A stretch of 64,000 nt of DNA, from the NCBI GenBank assembly GCA_902525565.1, contig CABZHY010000001.1, positions 186,001 through 250,000 on the forward strand. The letters run 5' to 3'. Position 1 is the stretch's first letter; every line of letters begins with the position of its first letter. The position numbers and the translations under genes are program-made. A model generated the notes under the pieces. It saw nothing but the letters and a program-made list of their open reading frames with translations. It was not told the origin of the DNA and ran no database searches. Below are positions 1-9,131 of this stretch, piece by piece. The stretch comes from an uncultured Pelagibacteraceae bacterium (GTDB lineage Bacteria; Pseudomonadota; Alphaproteobacteria; Pelagibacterales; Pelagibacteraceae).

Positions 1-2
1 GG

Positions 3-527
3 TTATTCTTTAGAATCTTGAAGGTCTTTAGGTCTCATAAATTCCTTAATTAAACCACTTCCATCTAATTTATTCCATTCATTAAAATCAAAATAAATTT
101 TTGCAAAAGCTGATGTTGGAAATTTATAGTTTAATAACTTAAAATGATTGTTGTTATGATTTTTTGTCAGTGATCGTACTAGATTTCTAACAGCAGGCTC
201 GTGGTTAATTAAAAGCACAGATTTAAATTTTTTAGGTGTTTTTTTTATTATATCTATAATTTTATCTTCACTTGATAGGTATAATTTTTTTGAAGAAATA
301 ATTTTTTTTGGTTTTTCTATTTTTTTTAATAAAATTTTTAACGTTTTCTTTGTTCTTTTTGATGATGAAAGTAATATGTAATCAAACTTATATTTTTTTT
401 TAACAAAAAATTCACAAATCTTTTTTGCATTTTTCTTGCCACGCTTACTTAAAGGTCTTTCATGATCCTCAAGATTTGGATGGTCCCAGCTAGATTTTGC
501 ATGACGCATAACGTATAATTTGAGCAT
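3..527 (-). CDS. Histidine phosphatase family protein (SixA-like)
   Basis: MLKLYVMRHAKSSWDHP with RHG motif; ATG at 525-527 preferred over the longer 620 start in the ORF track. Confidence 0.85.
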   Translation of the reverse strand: MLKLYVMRHAKSSWDHPNLEDHERPLSKRGKKNAKKICEFFVKKKYKFDYILLSSSKRTKKTLKILLKKIEKPKKIISSKKLYLSSEDKIIDIIKKTPKKFKSVLLINHEPAVRNLVRSLTKNHNNNHFKLLNYKFPTSAFAKIYFDFNEWNKLDGSGLIKEFMRPKDLQDSKE

Positions 528-540
528 AAAGTTTAAATAT

Positions 541-2688
541 ATGACTGCATTAAAAAAACAAGATAAAGAAATACTTAGATCTAAATACATAAATAGAGAA
601 TTGTCTTGGCTCAAATTCAACGACAGAGTTCTTCTAGAAGCCCAAAATATTGAAAACCCACTTTATGAAAGAATTAAATTTTTATCTATAGCTGGATCAA
701 ATTTAGATGAATTCTTTATGGTACGTGTCGCGGGTTTATATAGTCAAATCAAGCAAGAGGTAGATTCTCTTAGCTCTGATGGTCTTACTCCTGATGAACA
801 AATGAGTGAAGTTATTTTGGAAACAAATAATCTTCTTAATAAACAAAATAAAATATATAGAGATTTAATTCTTCAATTAAAAAAAGCAAATATAAGTATA
901 GTTAAACCTGAAAATTTAAGTAAATCGGATCAAAAAAGATTATTTAAAATTTTTAATGAAGAAATTTACCCTCTGCTAACACCATCGGCAATAGACCCAG
1001 CTCATCCCTTTCCATTTATTGCAAATCAAGGAAGAGCATTAGTTATGAGATTAAATAAGAAAAATAAAAAAAGAGTTTTAAATGCAATAATAGTAATTCC
1101 AAAAGCTTTATCAAGATTTATTGAAATAGATGGAAATAAAAGTTTTAAAAAATTTTTAATTATTGATGATGTTATAAGTTTTTTTGCTTCTGAAATATTT
1201 CCTGATCATGATTTAGATAAAAAAATGTTATTTAGAGTTATAAGAGATAGTGATGTAGAAATTCAAGAGGAGGCCGAAGATTTAGTAAGATCTTTTGAAT
1301 TGGCTTTAAAAAGAAGAAGAACAGGTGACATCGTACGTTTAGAAATTTTAAAAAATAGTAATAATGACTTAATTAAGTTTATAACCAATAAGTTAAACGT
1401 AAAATCTGAATACATCTATGAAATTGAAGGCATTGTTGGAATTCAAGATATCGACCAAGTTTGTAAAATTAAAAATTCTAAATTAAGATTTAAAAATTTT
1501 AATCCCAGAGAGGTTGAGAGATTAAAGGAATTTAATAATTTTTTTGATACTATAAAAAAAAAGGATTTAATAGTTCATCACCCTTTTGAAACATTTGATG
1601 CTGTCGTTGAGTTTTTAAATCAAGCTGCATATGATAAAAAAGTTATAGCAATTAAACAAACTCTATACAGAACAACGTTAGACTCTCCAATTGTTAAAGC
1701 CTTAATAACAGCAGCTGAAAATGGAAAGACAGTAACCGCTTTAATAGAGATCAAAGCAAGATTTGATGAAGAAGCAAACATTCAACTTTCAAGAAGTTTA
1801 GAAAAGGCAGGAATTCAAATAGTTTATGGTTTTGCAAAATATAAAACACATGCAAAATCATCTTTAATATTAAGAAAAGAGCAGGGAAAAATTCAAACTT
1901 ATATACATCTGGGAACTGGCAATTATCACCCAGTTAATGCAAAAATTTATACTGACTTATCTTTATTTAGCTCTGATAAAAAAATAGCAACTGATGTAGA
2001 AAAATTTTTTAATTATGTAACTGGTTATTCAAAACCACGAAATCTTAGTAAAATATCTATATCACCAATTAATCTTAGGGAAACTTTGAACAAATGTATT
2101 GCTAACGAGATAGCAAATGTCAAAAAAGGTAAAAAAGGTGAAATATGGGCCAAAATGAATTCCTTAGTAGATCCAGCGATAATTGATAAATTTTACGAAG
2201 CTTCAAATGCTGGAGTAAAGATATTTTTATTTGTAAGAGGTGTTTGTTGTTTAAGACCTGGAGTTAAAGATAAATCTGAAAATATAATAGTTAAAAGCAT
2301 GATTGGAAGATTTTTGGAACACTCAAGAATTTATTGTTTTGCAAATGGAAAAACAATGCCTAGTAGAGATGCAAAAGTTTTTATTTCATCAGCAGATTTA
2401 ATGCCAAGAAATTTAAATCGAAGAGTAGAACTTCTAGTTCCAATTGAAAACCAAACAGTCCACGAACAAGTTCTTGATCAAATTATGTTAGCTAATTATT
2501 TAGATAAAAAACAAAGTTGGGAACTTGATGCTAGTGGAAATTATAAAAAAATTAAATATAGTGAAAATGATTCTTTTTCAGCCCATGATTATTTTATGAA
2601 TAATCCTAGTTTATCTGGAAGAGGTAAAGCTAAATTAAAAATGAAACCGAAAAAATTAAACTTAAGATTAATTAAAAGTGGAAATTAA
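541..2688 (+). CDS. ppk1: Polyphosphate kinase 1
   Basis: YINRELSWLKFNDRVLLEA, AGSNLDEFFMVRVAG, LGTGNYHPVNAKIYTD; ATG at 541. Confidence 0.95.
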   Translation: MTALKKQDKEILRSKYINRELSWLKFNDRVLLEAQNIENPLYERIKFLSIAGSNLDEFFMVRVAGLYSQIKQEVDSLSSDGLTPDEQMSEVILETNNLLNKQNKIYRDLILQLKKANISIVKPENLSKSDQKRLFKIFNEEIYPLLTPSAIDPAHPFPFIANQGRALVMRLNKKNKKRVLNAIIVIPKALSRFIEIDGNKSFKKFLIIDDVISFFASEIFPDHDLDKKMLFRVIRDSDVEIQEEAEDLVRSFELALKRRRTGDIVRLEILKNSNNDLIKFITNKLNVKSEYIYEIEGIVGIQDIDQVCKIKNSKLRFKNFNPREVERLKEFNNFFDTIKKKDLIVHHPFETFDAVVEFLNQAAYDKKVIAIKQTLYRTTLDSPIVKALITAAENGKTVTALIEIKARFDEEANIQLSRSLEKAGIQIVYGFAKYKTHAKSSLILRKEQGKIQTYIHLGTGNYHPVNAKIYTDLSLFSSDKKIATDVEKFFNYVTGYSKPRNLSKISISPINLRETLNKCIANEIANVKKGKKGEIWAKMNSLVDPAIIDKFYEASNAGVKIFLFVRGVCCLRPGVKDKSENIIVKSMIGRFLEHSRIYCFANGKTMPSRDAKVFISSADLMPRNLNRRVELLVPIENQTVHEQVLDQIMLANYLDKKQSWELDASGNYKKIKYSENDSFSAHDYFMNNPSLSGRGKAKLKMKPKKLNLRLIKSGN

Positions 2689-4189
2689 AGTTTTTAAAAA
2701 TAAACAAAATTTAAAATTAAAACCTGCTAAATTAGCAGTTATTGATATAGGATCTAATTCTATTAGGATGCTAATTTATGAAGATTTTAGCTCTTCTCGT
2801 GTGCCATTTTTCAATGAAAAAGCTGTTTGTGAACTTGGTAAAAATTTAGATAAATCAAGAAAACTTCATAAGTCTGGTGTTGATTATGCTCAAAAAGTAT
2901 TGAAGAGATTTTCAGAGATTTTAAATGTTTCTAAAATTGTTAATTTAAAAATAATAGCAACTGCTGTTTTAAGAGAAGCAACTGATGCAAAACCATTTGT
3001 TGAATACGTAGAAAATCTTTTTAAGAAAAAAATAGAAATCTTAAGTGGTGAGGAAGAAGCAAATTGTTCAGCAGAAGGTGTTAAAATTGGATTTGATAAT
3101 GTAGATGGGTTAGTTGCCGATCTTGGTGGAGGTAGTTTAGAACTAGCTCGAGTTGAAAATGGTTTGATCACTAATAAAACATCTTTACCCTTAGGTGTTT
3201 TAAGATTAATAAATAATCCAATTGTAAAAAAGAGAAACCTTTCCAAATATATAAAAAAACTTTTGAGAGATGAGAAATGGTTATCTAAAAAAAAATTTGA
3301 AAACCTATATTTAGTTGGTGGAACATGGAGAGCTTTATTTAAACTTCATCTTTTTCAAAATAAACACCCTGTCCACATAATCCATCAGTATTCAGTAAAT
3401 TATGAAACTATATCGACATTTGTAGAAAAAATAGCATCGTTCAACAAAGCAAAGCTAAAAACAGTTGAATATATATCTAAATCTAGAACACCCTATCTAC
3501 CATATAGCTCTATAATTTTAGATGAGATCATGAGAGCAACAAATCCAAAAAACATAATATGTTCCATAAGCGGTATTAGAGAGGGATCTCTAGCAAAAGA
3601 TTACTTTAAAAATATTGATAACTCTCAAGTTTTTGAAAAATCATTAGAATATATTTCGAAGAAGAGAGGTGATTTGGGATTAACCTACAAAAAGTATCAT
3701 GAATTTATCAAACCTGTATTTGATGGTAATGAACATTTTGATGAAAAATTGCTTAATTTAGCTTGTGTTTTAAGTCATATGGATTGGGGACTTGGTGCTT
3801 TTCAAAAAGCAGAATTAGTTTTTCAAGAAACATTAAATACTCCATTATTGAGACTTTCACATAAAGAAAGAATTCAAATAGCTCTTTCATGTTATTGGAG
3901 GTACTGCAGCATTAAATACAACCCTAAAATAGAATATTTAACTTTTTTAAATAATAATGAAATTTTTTCTAGTAAACAAGTTGGTGCAGCCTTAAGATTT
4001 GCACATTCACTTACATCTATTTCAACTATCTTCTTAGAGGAATTTAAATTGTATAAAAGAGGTAACTCTGTATTTTTAAAAATTCCAGCACAACACCAAG
4101 AAATAATTTCTAAACAAGTTACAAAAAGATTTAAAGCTCTTGCGCGAGAATTATTTTTAGAGCCGAGAGTAATTTACTCAAATAATTAA
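2678..4189 (+). CDS. ppx: Exopolyphosphatase / Ppx-GppA phosphatase
   Basis: AVIDIGSNSIRMLIYE and DLGGGSLELA; GTG start overlapping the end of ppk. Confidence 0.9.
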   Translation: MEIKVFKNKQNLKLKPAKLAVIDIGSNSIRMLIYEDFSSSRVPFFNEKAVCELGKNLDKSRKLHKSGVDYAQKVLKRFSEILNVSKIVNLKIIATAVLREATDAKPFVEYVENLFKKKIEILSGEEEANCSAEGVKIGFDNVDGLVADLGGGSLELARVENGLITNKTSLPLGVLRLINNPIVKKRNLSKYIKKLLRDEKWLSKKKFENLYLVGGTWRALFKLHLFQNKHPVHIIHQYSVNYETISTFVEKIASFNKAKLKTVEYISKSRTPYLPYSSIILDEIMRATNPKNIICSISGIREGSLAKDYFKNIDNSQVFEKSLEYISKKRGDLGLTYKKYHEFIKPVFDGNEHFDEKLLNLACVLSHMDWGLGAFQKAELVFQETLNTPLLRLSHKERIQIALSCYWRYCSIKYNPKIEYLTFLNNNEIFSSKQVGAALRFAHSLTSISTIFLEEFKLYKRGNSVFLKIPAQHQEIISKQVTKRFKALARELFLEPRVIYSNN

Positions 4190-4320
4190 AATTTAATTTA
4201 ATCTATTACAACTTATAAGTTAGTGATTTTTCTTTTGTAATAATTTTTTAATTTTATTGAAATATATCATTAATTTAAATGTCATATTTTTCTGTGATGT
4301 TTCTCTAAAGGAGATTTTTT

Positions 4321-6237
4321 ATGAAAAATAATAAAACTAAAGTACATAATTTATCAATTGATGAATATGATGAAATAAATAATCCACCACCAGAAGTGGT
4401 TGATTTTGACAATATACTTCAAAAGGCAATGAGCAGAAGAAGCTTTATGAAAAATAGTGCTATGTTTGGCGCATCAGCTTTTGTTCTTGGTTCTGGACTT
4501 AACATTTTAAGCTCTACAGATGCAGAAGCTGCATTTTCTGGTCTTGTAAATTTTAAACCAATTAAAGCAGATACAAAAGATGATATTACAGTACCAGAAG
4601 GATATAGTTGGGAAATCTTAGCTAAGTGGGGTGACCCATTATTTACTAAGGGTAAATGGTTTGATCATTACACAAGAGGAACTGGTGAGACACAGGAACT
4701 TGCTTTTGGTGATAACAATGATGGTATGGATACTTTTTATACTAAAGATGGTAAAACAATCATTGCTGTTAATAATGAATATGTAAATAGATCAATTATT
4801 TACGACAACAGAGGCACCAAATTACCTGAAACAGCAGATGATGTTAGAAAAGGTAAAGCAGGTCATGGTGTTAGTATTTTTGAAATATCAAATAAAAATG
4901 GTAAATGGGAAATAGTTAAGGACTCTAAATATAATAGAAGAATAACCGCAGATTCAAGAATGGAAATTACAGGTCCTGCAAGAGGGCATGATTTGTTAAA
5001 AACAATTTCTGATCCAACGGGAACATTATCCTTAGGAACATGGAACAACTGTGGAAATGGTAAAACTCCATGGGGAACTTATCTTGCATGTGAGGAAAAC
5101 TTTAACGGATATTTTTCTAATACTGACCCTAATGCCGATATTCCACCAGAATTTAAAAGATATGGTATTTCAACAAAGGATTGGGGTTATGCTTGGGGTA
5201 AATTTGATGATAGGTTTAATTGGGATCTAGAACCAAATGAGCCAAATAGAGCTGGTTATGTTGTTGAAATCGATCCATTAAATCCCTCATCTACTCCAAA
5301 AAAAAGAACAGCTTTAGGAAGATTTAAGCACGAAAATGCTGAGGTAACACTTGGTAAAAATAATGAAGTTGTTGTTTATTTGGGAGATGATGAAAGAGGT
5401 GAGTATTTGTATAAATTTATTTCATCAAAAAAATATAATAAAAATGGTGATAACTCCAAAGTTTTAGAAGATGGAGATTTATTTGTTGCCAAGTTTGATG
5501 ACAATGGAAAAGGCAAATGGTTACCTTTAACGCCTGAAACAACTGGAATGAAGTCTAAAGCCGAAATAGCTATTCACACAAGAATGGCAGCTTCTGCAGC
5601 AGGCGGGACTACAATGGATAGGCCTGAATGGGTTGCAGCAAATCCATTAAAAGCAGAAGCATATGTTGCTTTAACAAATAATAAGAACAGAGGAAAAAAA
5701 CCAAATGCTGGTGGCGATGATACGTCTGTGAATGGACCTAACCCCAGAACAAACAATCAATATGGTCAAATTGTTAGATGGACAGCAGATAGAGGTGATC
5801 ATGCTTCATCTAATTTTAAATGGGATATATTTGCTTTAGTTGGAAATCCAGCTGTTCACAAAGGACCAAATGCTGGATCTAAAAACATAACTAAGGAAAA
5901 TATGTTTAATGCTCCTGATGGAATTAAATTTGATTCTAAAGGAGGATTATGGATACAAACAGATGGAAAATACTCTAATTCAGGAGACTTTGCAGGTATG
6001 GGTAATAATCAAATGTTGTATGGTGACCCAAAGACAGGTGAGATTAAAAGATTTCTTGTAGGTCCTAATGAGGCAGAGGTTACAGGATTGACCTGGAGTA
6101 AAGATTACAAAACTATGTTTGTTGGTATTCAACATCCAGGTGAAAAAGGTAATTCTATATGGCCAGACGGACCTGGTACGGCTCCAAGATCTTCAATTAT
6201 AGCTATTAGAAAAAATGATGGCTCTAGAATTGGTTAA
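4321..6237 (+). CDS. phoX: PhoX-family alkaline phosphatase (DUF839), Tat-exported
   Basis: Twin-arginine motif SRRSFMKN; WGTYLACEENFNGYF, GRFKHENAEV and YLGDDERGEYLYKF typical of PhoX; RBS aaaggaga upstream. Confidence 0.9.
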   Translation: MKNNKTKVHNLSIDEYDEINNPPPEVVDFDNILQKAMSRRSFMKNSAMFGASAFVLGSGLNILSSTDAEAAFSGLVNFKPIKADTKDDITVPEGYSWEILAKWGDPLFTKGKWFDHYTRGTGETQELAFGDNNDGMDTFYTKDGKTIIAVNNEYVNRSIIYDNRGTKLPETADDVRKGKAGHGVSIFEISNKNGKWEIVKDSKYNRRITADSRMEITGPARGHDLLKTISDPTGTLSLGTWNNCGNGKTPWGTYLACEENFNGYFSNTDPNADIPPEFKRYGISTKDWGYAWGKFDDRFNWDLEPNEPNRAGYVVEIDPLNPSSTPKKRTALGRFKHENAEVTLGKNNEVVVYLGDDERGEYLYKFISSKKYNKNGDNSKVLEDGDLFVAKFDDNGKGKWLPLTPETTGMKSKAEIAIHTRMAASAAGGTTMDRPEWVAANPLKAEAYVALTNNKNRGKKPNAGGDDTSVNGPNPRTNNQYGQIVRWTADRGDHASSNFKWDIFALVGNPAVHKGPNAGSKNITKENMFNAPDGIKFDSKGGLWIQTDGKYSNSGDFAGMGNNQMLYGDPKTGEIKRFLVGPNEAEVTGLTWSKDYKTMFVGIQHPGEKGNSIWPDGPGTAPRSSIIAIRKNDGSRIG

Positions 6238-6255
6238 TTAACAATAGACCCCTGA

Positions 6256-6292
6256 AATACGCTCGATAATGTTATCGAGCGTATTTTTTTTT
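6256..6292 (+). terminator. Rho-independent terminator of phoX
   Basis: Perfect 14-bp inverted repeat aatacgctcgataa-tg-ttatcgagcgtatt running into a T tract. Confidence 0.9.
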
Positions 6293-6760
6293 ATAAAACA
6301 AAAACATACCAATATGAGAGGCGTTATTAAATTTACCATTCTTAATTAATTTAATTATTTGATGATCTGAAACTATGTGGATATTTATTCCTTTTTCAGG
6401 CTTTGAAATTTTAATAAGATTATTACAAAAAAAACCAGTAATTTTAGTGGTGAGTCGACCCGGTTCAGAATAAAATGAAGTAATTTTTCTCAATTTATTT
6501 CTTGATTTATATCCTGTTTCTTCAATTAATTCTTTTTTAGCAGATATTAAAGCTGTTTCATGTTTTTCAATGATACCAGATGGAAACTCAAAATTAATTT
6601 GATTTATAGGAATTCTTTTTTGTGAAACTAAAATATACTTGTTTTTAATTTTGGGTATTACGATTGAAAGGTTTGAGGTTTTTAAAAAATGATAAAATTC
6701 ATTTTTTTTAAATTTTTTATTAATTAATTTAATATTGTTTGTTAGTTTTAAATTTTTCAA
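6272..6760 (-). CDS. NUDIX hydrolase
   Basis: Nudix box-like GIIEKHETALISAKKELIEETGY. Confidence 0.85.
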   Translation of the reverse strand: MKNLKLTNNIKLINKKFKKNEFYHFLKTSNLSIVIPKIKNKYILVSQKRIPINQINFEFPSGIIEKHETALISAKKELIEETGYKSRNKLRKITSFYSEPGRLTTKITGFFCNNLIKISKPEKGINIHIVSDHQIIKLIKNGKFNNASHIGMFLFYKKKYAR

Positions 6761-7416
6761 TCTTTTTCTAAGAATAATTTTTTTGCAATATAAACAGCAA
6801 TTAACATACCAATTAATTCAGCAGTTATATAAAAAGGAGTGTTTAAATAACTTATACCAGTAAACGACTCTGTGAATGTTCTTGCTATTGCTACAGCAGG
6901 ATTTGCAAAAGATGTTGATGAAGTAAACCAATAACCAGCTGTAATATATAACCCAACAGATGCAGCTACAGTAATTTTACCTGACTTCATGGATCCAAAA
7001 ATAATAATTATTAGTCCTAATGTTGCTATAATTTCTGATACAAAAATATAGATACCATCTCTTGATTTTGTCGATAATTCAAAAATCTGATGTTCAAAAA
7101 AGAAATTAGCTAAAGCCACACCTAATAAACAACCAAGGATCTGAGCTGAAATATAAAAGGGTAGAAGACGTTTTTTTAGTTTTCCTGTAATTGTCATAGC
7201 AATGCTAACAAATGGATTAAAATGAGCTCCAGAAACATCAGCAAAAACAGTTATTAGCACAAACAATCCAGCACCTGTAGCTAATGTGTTTGCTATTAAC
7301 ATTACAGCTGTATCATCGGTAAGATTTTCTGCCATTAAACCTGATCCAACTATGATCATTACCAGGAAGCAACTTCCAATAAACTCTGAAAGAAAATATC
7401 TATTTTTATTTTTCAT
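6757..7416 (-). CDS. MIP-family aquaporin/aquaglyceroporin (AqpS-like)
   Basis: GAHFNPFVSIAMT and SFANPAVAIARTF loop motifs, six hydrophobic segments; adjacent to arsC-like gene. Confidence 0.8.
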   Translation of the reverse strand: MKNKNRYFLSEFIGSCFLVMIIVGSGLMAENLTDDTAVMLIANTLATGAGLFVLITVFADVSGAHFNPFVSIAMTITGKLKKRLLPFYISAQILGCLLGVALANFFFEHQIFELSTKSRDGIYIFVSEIIATLGLIIIIFGSMKSGKITVAASVGLYITAGYWFTSSTSFANPAVAIARTFTESFTGISYLNTPFYITAELIGMLIAVYIAKKLFLEKD

Positions 7417-7837
7417 CTAGCCAATCTTTAATTTTACTACTTATAAAATTGAAAGTGTTTCTAATGATTATTTGCTTTTCTTCATCATTTGCATTTTGAA
7501 GTTTTGTTACTGGATCATCTATATCCCAATGTATAATTTGGTTTTTATCAGGCCAAATAGGACATACCTCATTATTTGCGTTATTGCATACGGTTATTAC
7601 ATGATCCATTTTTATTTCATTATTTATAAACTCTTCAAAATTTTTAGAACTATAATTAGTTAGATCATAATTTTTATTTTTCTCTAAAAAACTTCTAACA
7701 TCAATATTAATTGTTCCAGATGGATTACTACCAGCACTAAAAGCTTTAAATTTATTTGAGTATTCATTATTGATAATACTCTCAGCTATAATGCTTCTTG
7801 CTGAATTACCTGTACATACAAATAAAATATTTTTCAT
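7406..7837 (-). CDS. arsC: Arsenate reductase, low-molecular-weight phosphatase type
   Basis: VCTGNSARS (CX5R) P-loop, HVITVCNNANNEVCPIWPDK. Confidence 0.85.
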   Translation of the reverse strand: MKNILFVCTGNSARSIIAESIINNEYSNKFKAFSAGSNPSGTINIDVRSFLEKNKNYDLTNYSSKNFEEFINNEIKMDHVITVCNNANNEVCPIWPDKNQIIHWDIDDPVTKLQNANDEEKQIIIRNTFNFISSKIKDWLDEK

Positions 7838-8061
7838 TAAAAAATAATTTTATAAATACCGATTACAAATAATGGAATTTGTAATCCAAAGTTAGTTAAA
7901 ATAGCTTTATCCTTTAATAAGAAACCTGAAATTGTCCATCCAACAACACCAAGCCCATGAAAATAAATATTCAGCGGGTAAATATTAAGATTTGTAAGTA
8001 AAATACCAGTTAACACTAAGAGTGTACTGATCCACTTTAGATATTTTTTTAAAAATGACAT
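7837..8061 (-). CDS. Small multi-pass membrane protein, unknown function
   Basis: 74 aa ORF with about three hydrophobic segments, abutting arsC. Confidence 0.65.
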   Translation of the reverse strand: MSFLKKYLKWISTLLVLTGILLTNLNIYPLNIYFHGLGVVGWTISGFLLKDKAILTNFGLQIPLFVIGIYKIIF

Positions 8062-8117
8062 TCAAAATTTATATGAATGTTTTGTTAAAGATTTATTACA
8101 ATAAACTTTGATGTGCT

Positions 8118-8999
8118 CTAATTTTTTTGAAGTTCGTAGATAGAAATATAATGTTTCTTCTTAGGGAGTGGGATTATGGTTGGAACTTTAGTCAATCTTG
8201 GTTTTATTGATTTATTTCCAACAATTATATTTTTGTCATAATTTTCCAAATCAACTTCAGGATGGGGGTTTCCATCATTAATTAATGGCCATGCATCACA
8301 AGCTCTATAACCAAATAAAATTAAGGGTCTTGAGTTATTCATTTGATTGTGTCCAGACCCATGAACTGATCTACAATGAAAAAATACTACTGTTCCTGCT
8401 GTGCCAGTTATAGAAACACTATCTTTAGTTCCTATTTTATTTTTTTTAGTATCTATTTTTCCAACAAAATAATTTTCTTTGCTGTGGTGGCTGTACAATT
8501 TCTTTTTGTGTGAATTCTTTATTATTTTAAGTGGCCCATTTTTCTCGTAGCAATCATCTAAATATATACCAACTGTAATTAAATCATCGTTCGTATGAGG
8601 GTAAAAAGCCCAATCTTGGTGCCATCCAATTTCACTGCCTTTTTTCTTATTTGGAAGCTTAAAATTTAATTTACCTAGATGAAATCTTACTGTTCCACCT
8701 AATAATTTTTTAGCTATGGATATAATCTTTTTATCTCTAGATAATTCATGGAAAACTTTATGCCTGTTCTGAGGATTATTTAGTCTTAGAATTTCTTTAT
8801 TTTTTGGAGAACTCGAATTGTAAACAAAATGGTAATTATCATAGGACTGAGTCCCATTTGTACCATTACCTTTTTTTCTTTTTTTTTCTTTTGAAATTAA
8901 TTCATTAACAATTTTATTAATTTTATTTATCTTTGTTTGAGAAATAAGATTTTCTTTAACAAGAAAACCATTTTTTTTAAATAAATTTAAATCATTCAT
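8118..8999 (-). CDS. Phytanoyl-CoA dioxygenase (PhyH) family protein
   Basis: GWHQDWAFYP (HxD) ... HCRSVHGSGHN distal His motif. Confidence 0.85.
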   Translation of the reverse strand: MNDLNLFKKNGFLVKENLISQTKINKINKIVNELISKEKKRKKGNGTNGTQSYDNYHFVYNSSSPKNKEILRLNNPQNRHKVFHELSRDKKIISIAKKLLGGTVRFHLGKLNFKLPNKKKGSEIGWHQDWAFYPHTNDDLITVGIYLDDCYEKNGPLKIIKNSHKKKLYSHHSKENYFVGKIDTKKNKIGTKDSVSITGTAGTVVFFHCRSVHGSGHNQMNNSRPLILFGYRACDAWPLINDGNPHPEVDLENYDKNIIVGNKSIKPRLTKVPTIIPLPKKKHYISIYELQKN

Positions 9000-9083
9000 A
9001 TATTCAGATTATGAAAGAAAATAAATCTTCTTTAAAATAAATACAATGTTTTTTGTGAGATTAAATAAAAGTAATATTATTTG

Positions 9084-9118
9084 TTAATCCGAGAATTTAA
9101 AAAAAATTCCCGGATTAA
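9084..9118 (-). terminator. Hairpin downstream of znuA, putative terminator
   Basis: ttaatccgagaatt...aattcccggattaa, 14-bp arms with one A/C position that becomes a G-U pair on the minus strand; no strong T tract after it. Confidence 0.5.
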
Positions 9119-9131
9119 ACCTAATTTTTAA

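Noticed and set aside
2890-3246. 118-aa antisense ORF inside ppx
   Set aside because: Shadow frame of a strongly supported ppx coding sequence with no recognisable domain.
4279-4298. Possible Pho box ATGTCATATTTTTCTGTGAT upstream of phoX
   Set aside because: Half-sites are spaced 13 bp rather than the usual 11, and it lies only 22 nt before the ATG, leaving no room for a promoter downstream of the box.
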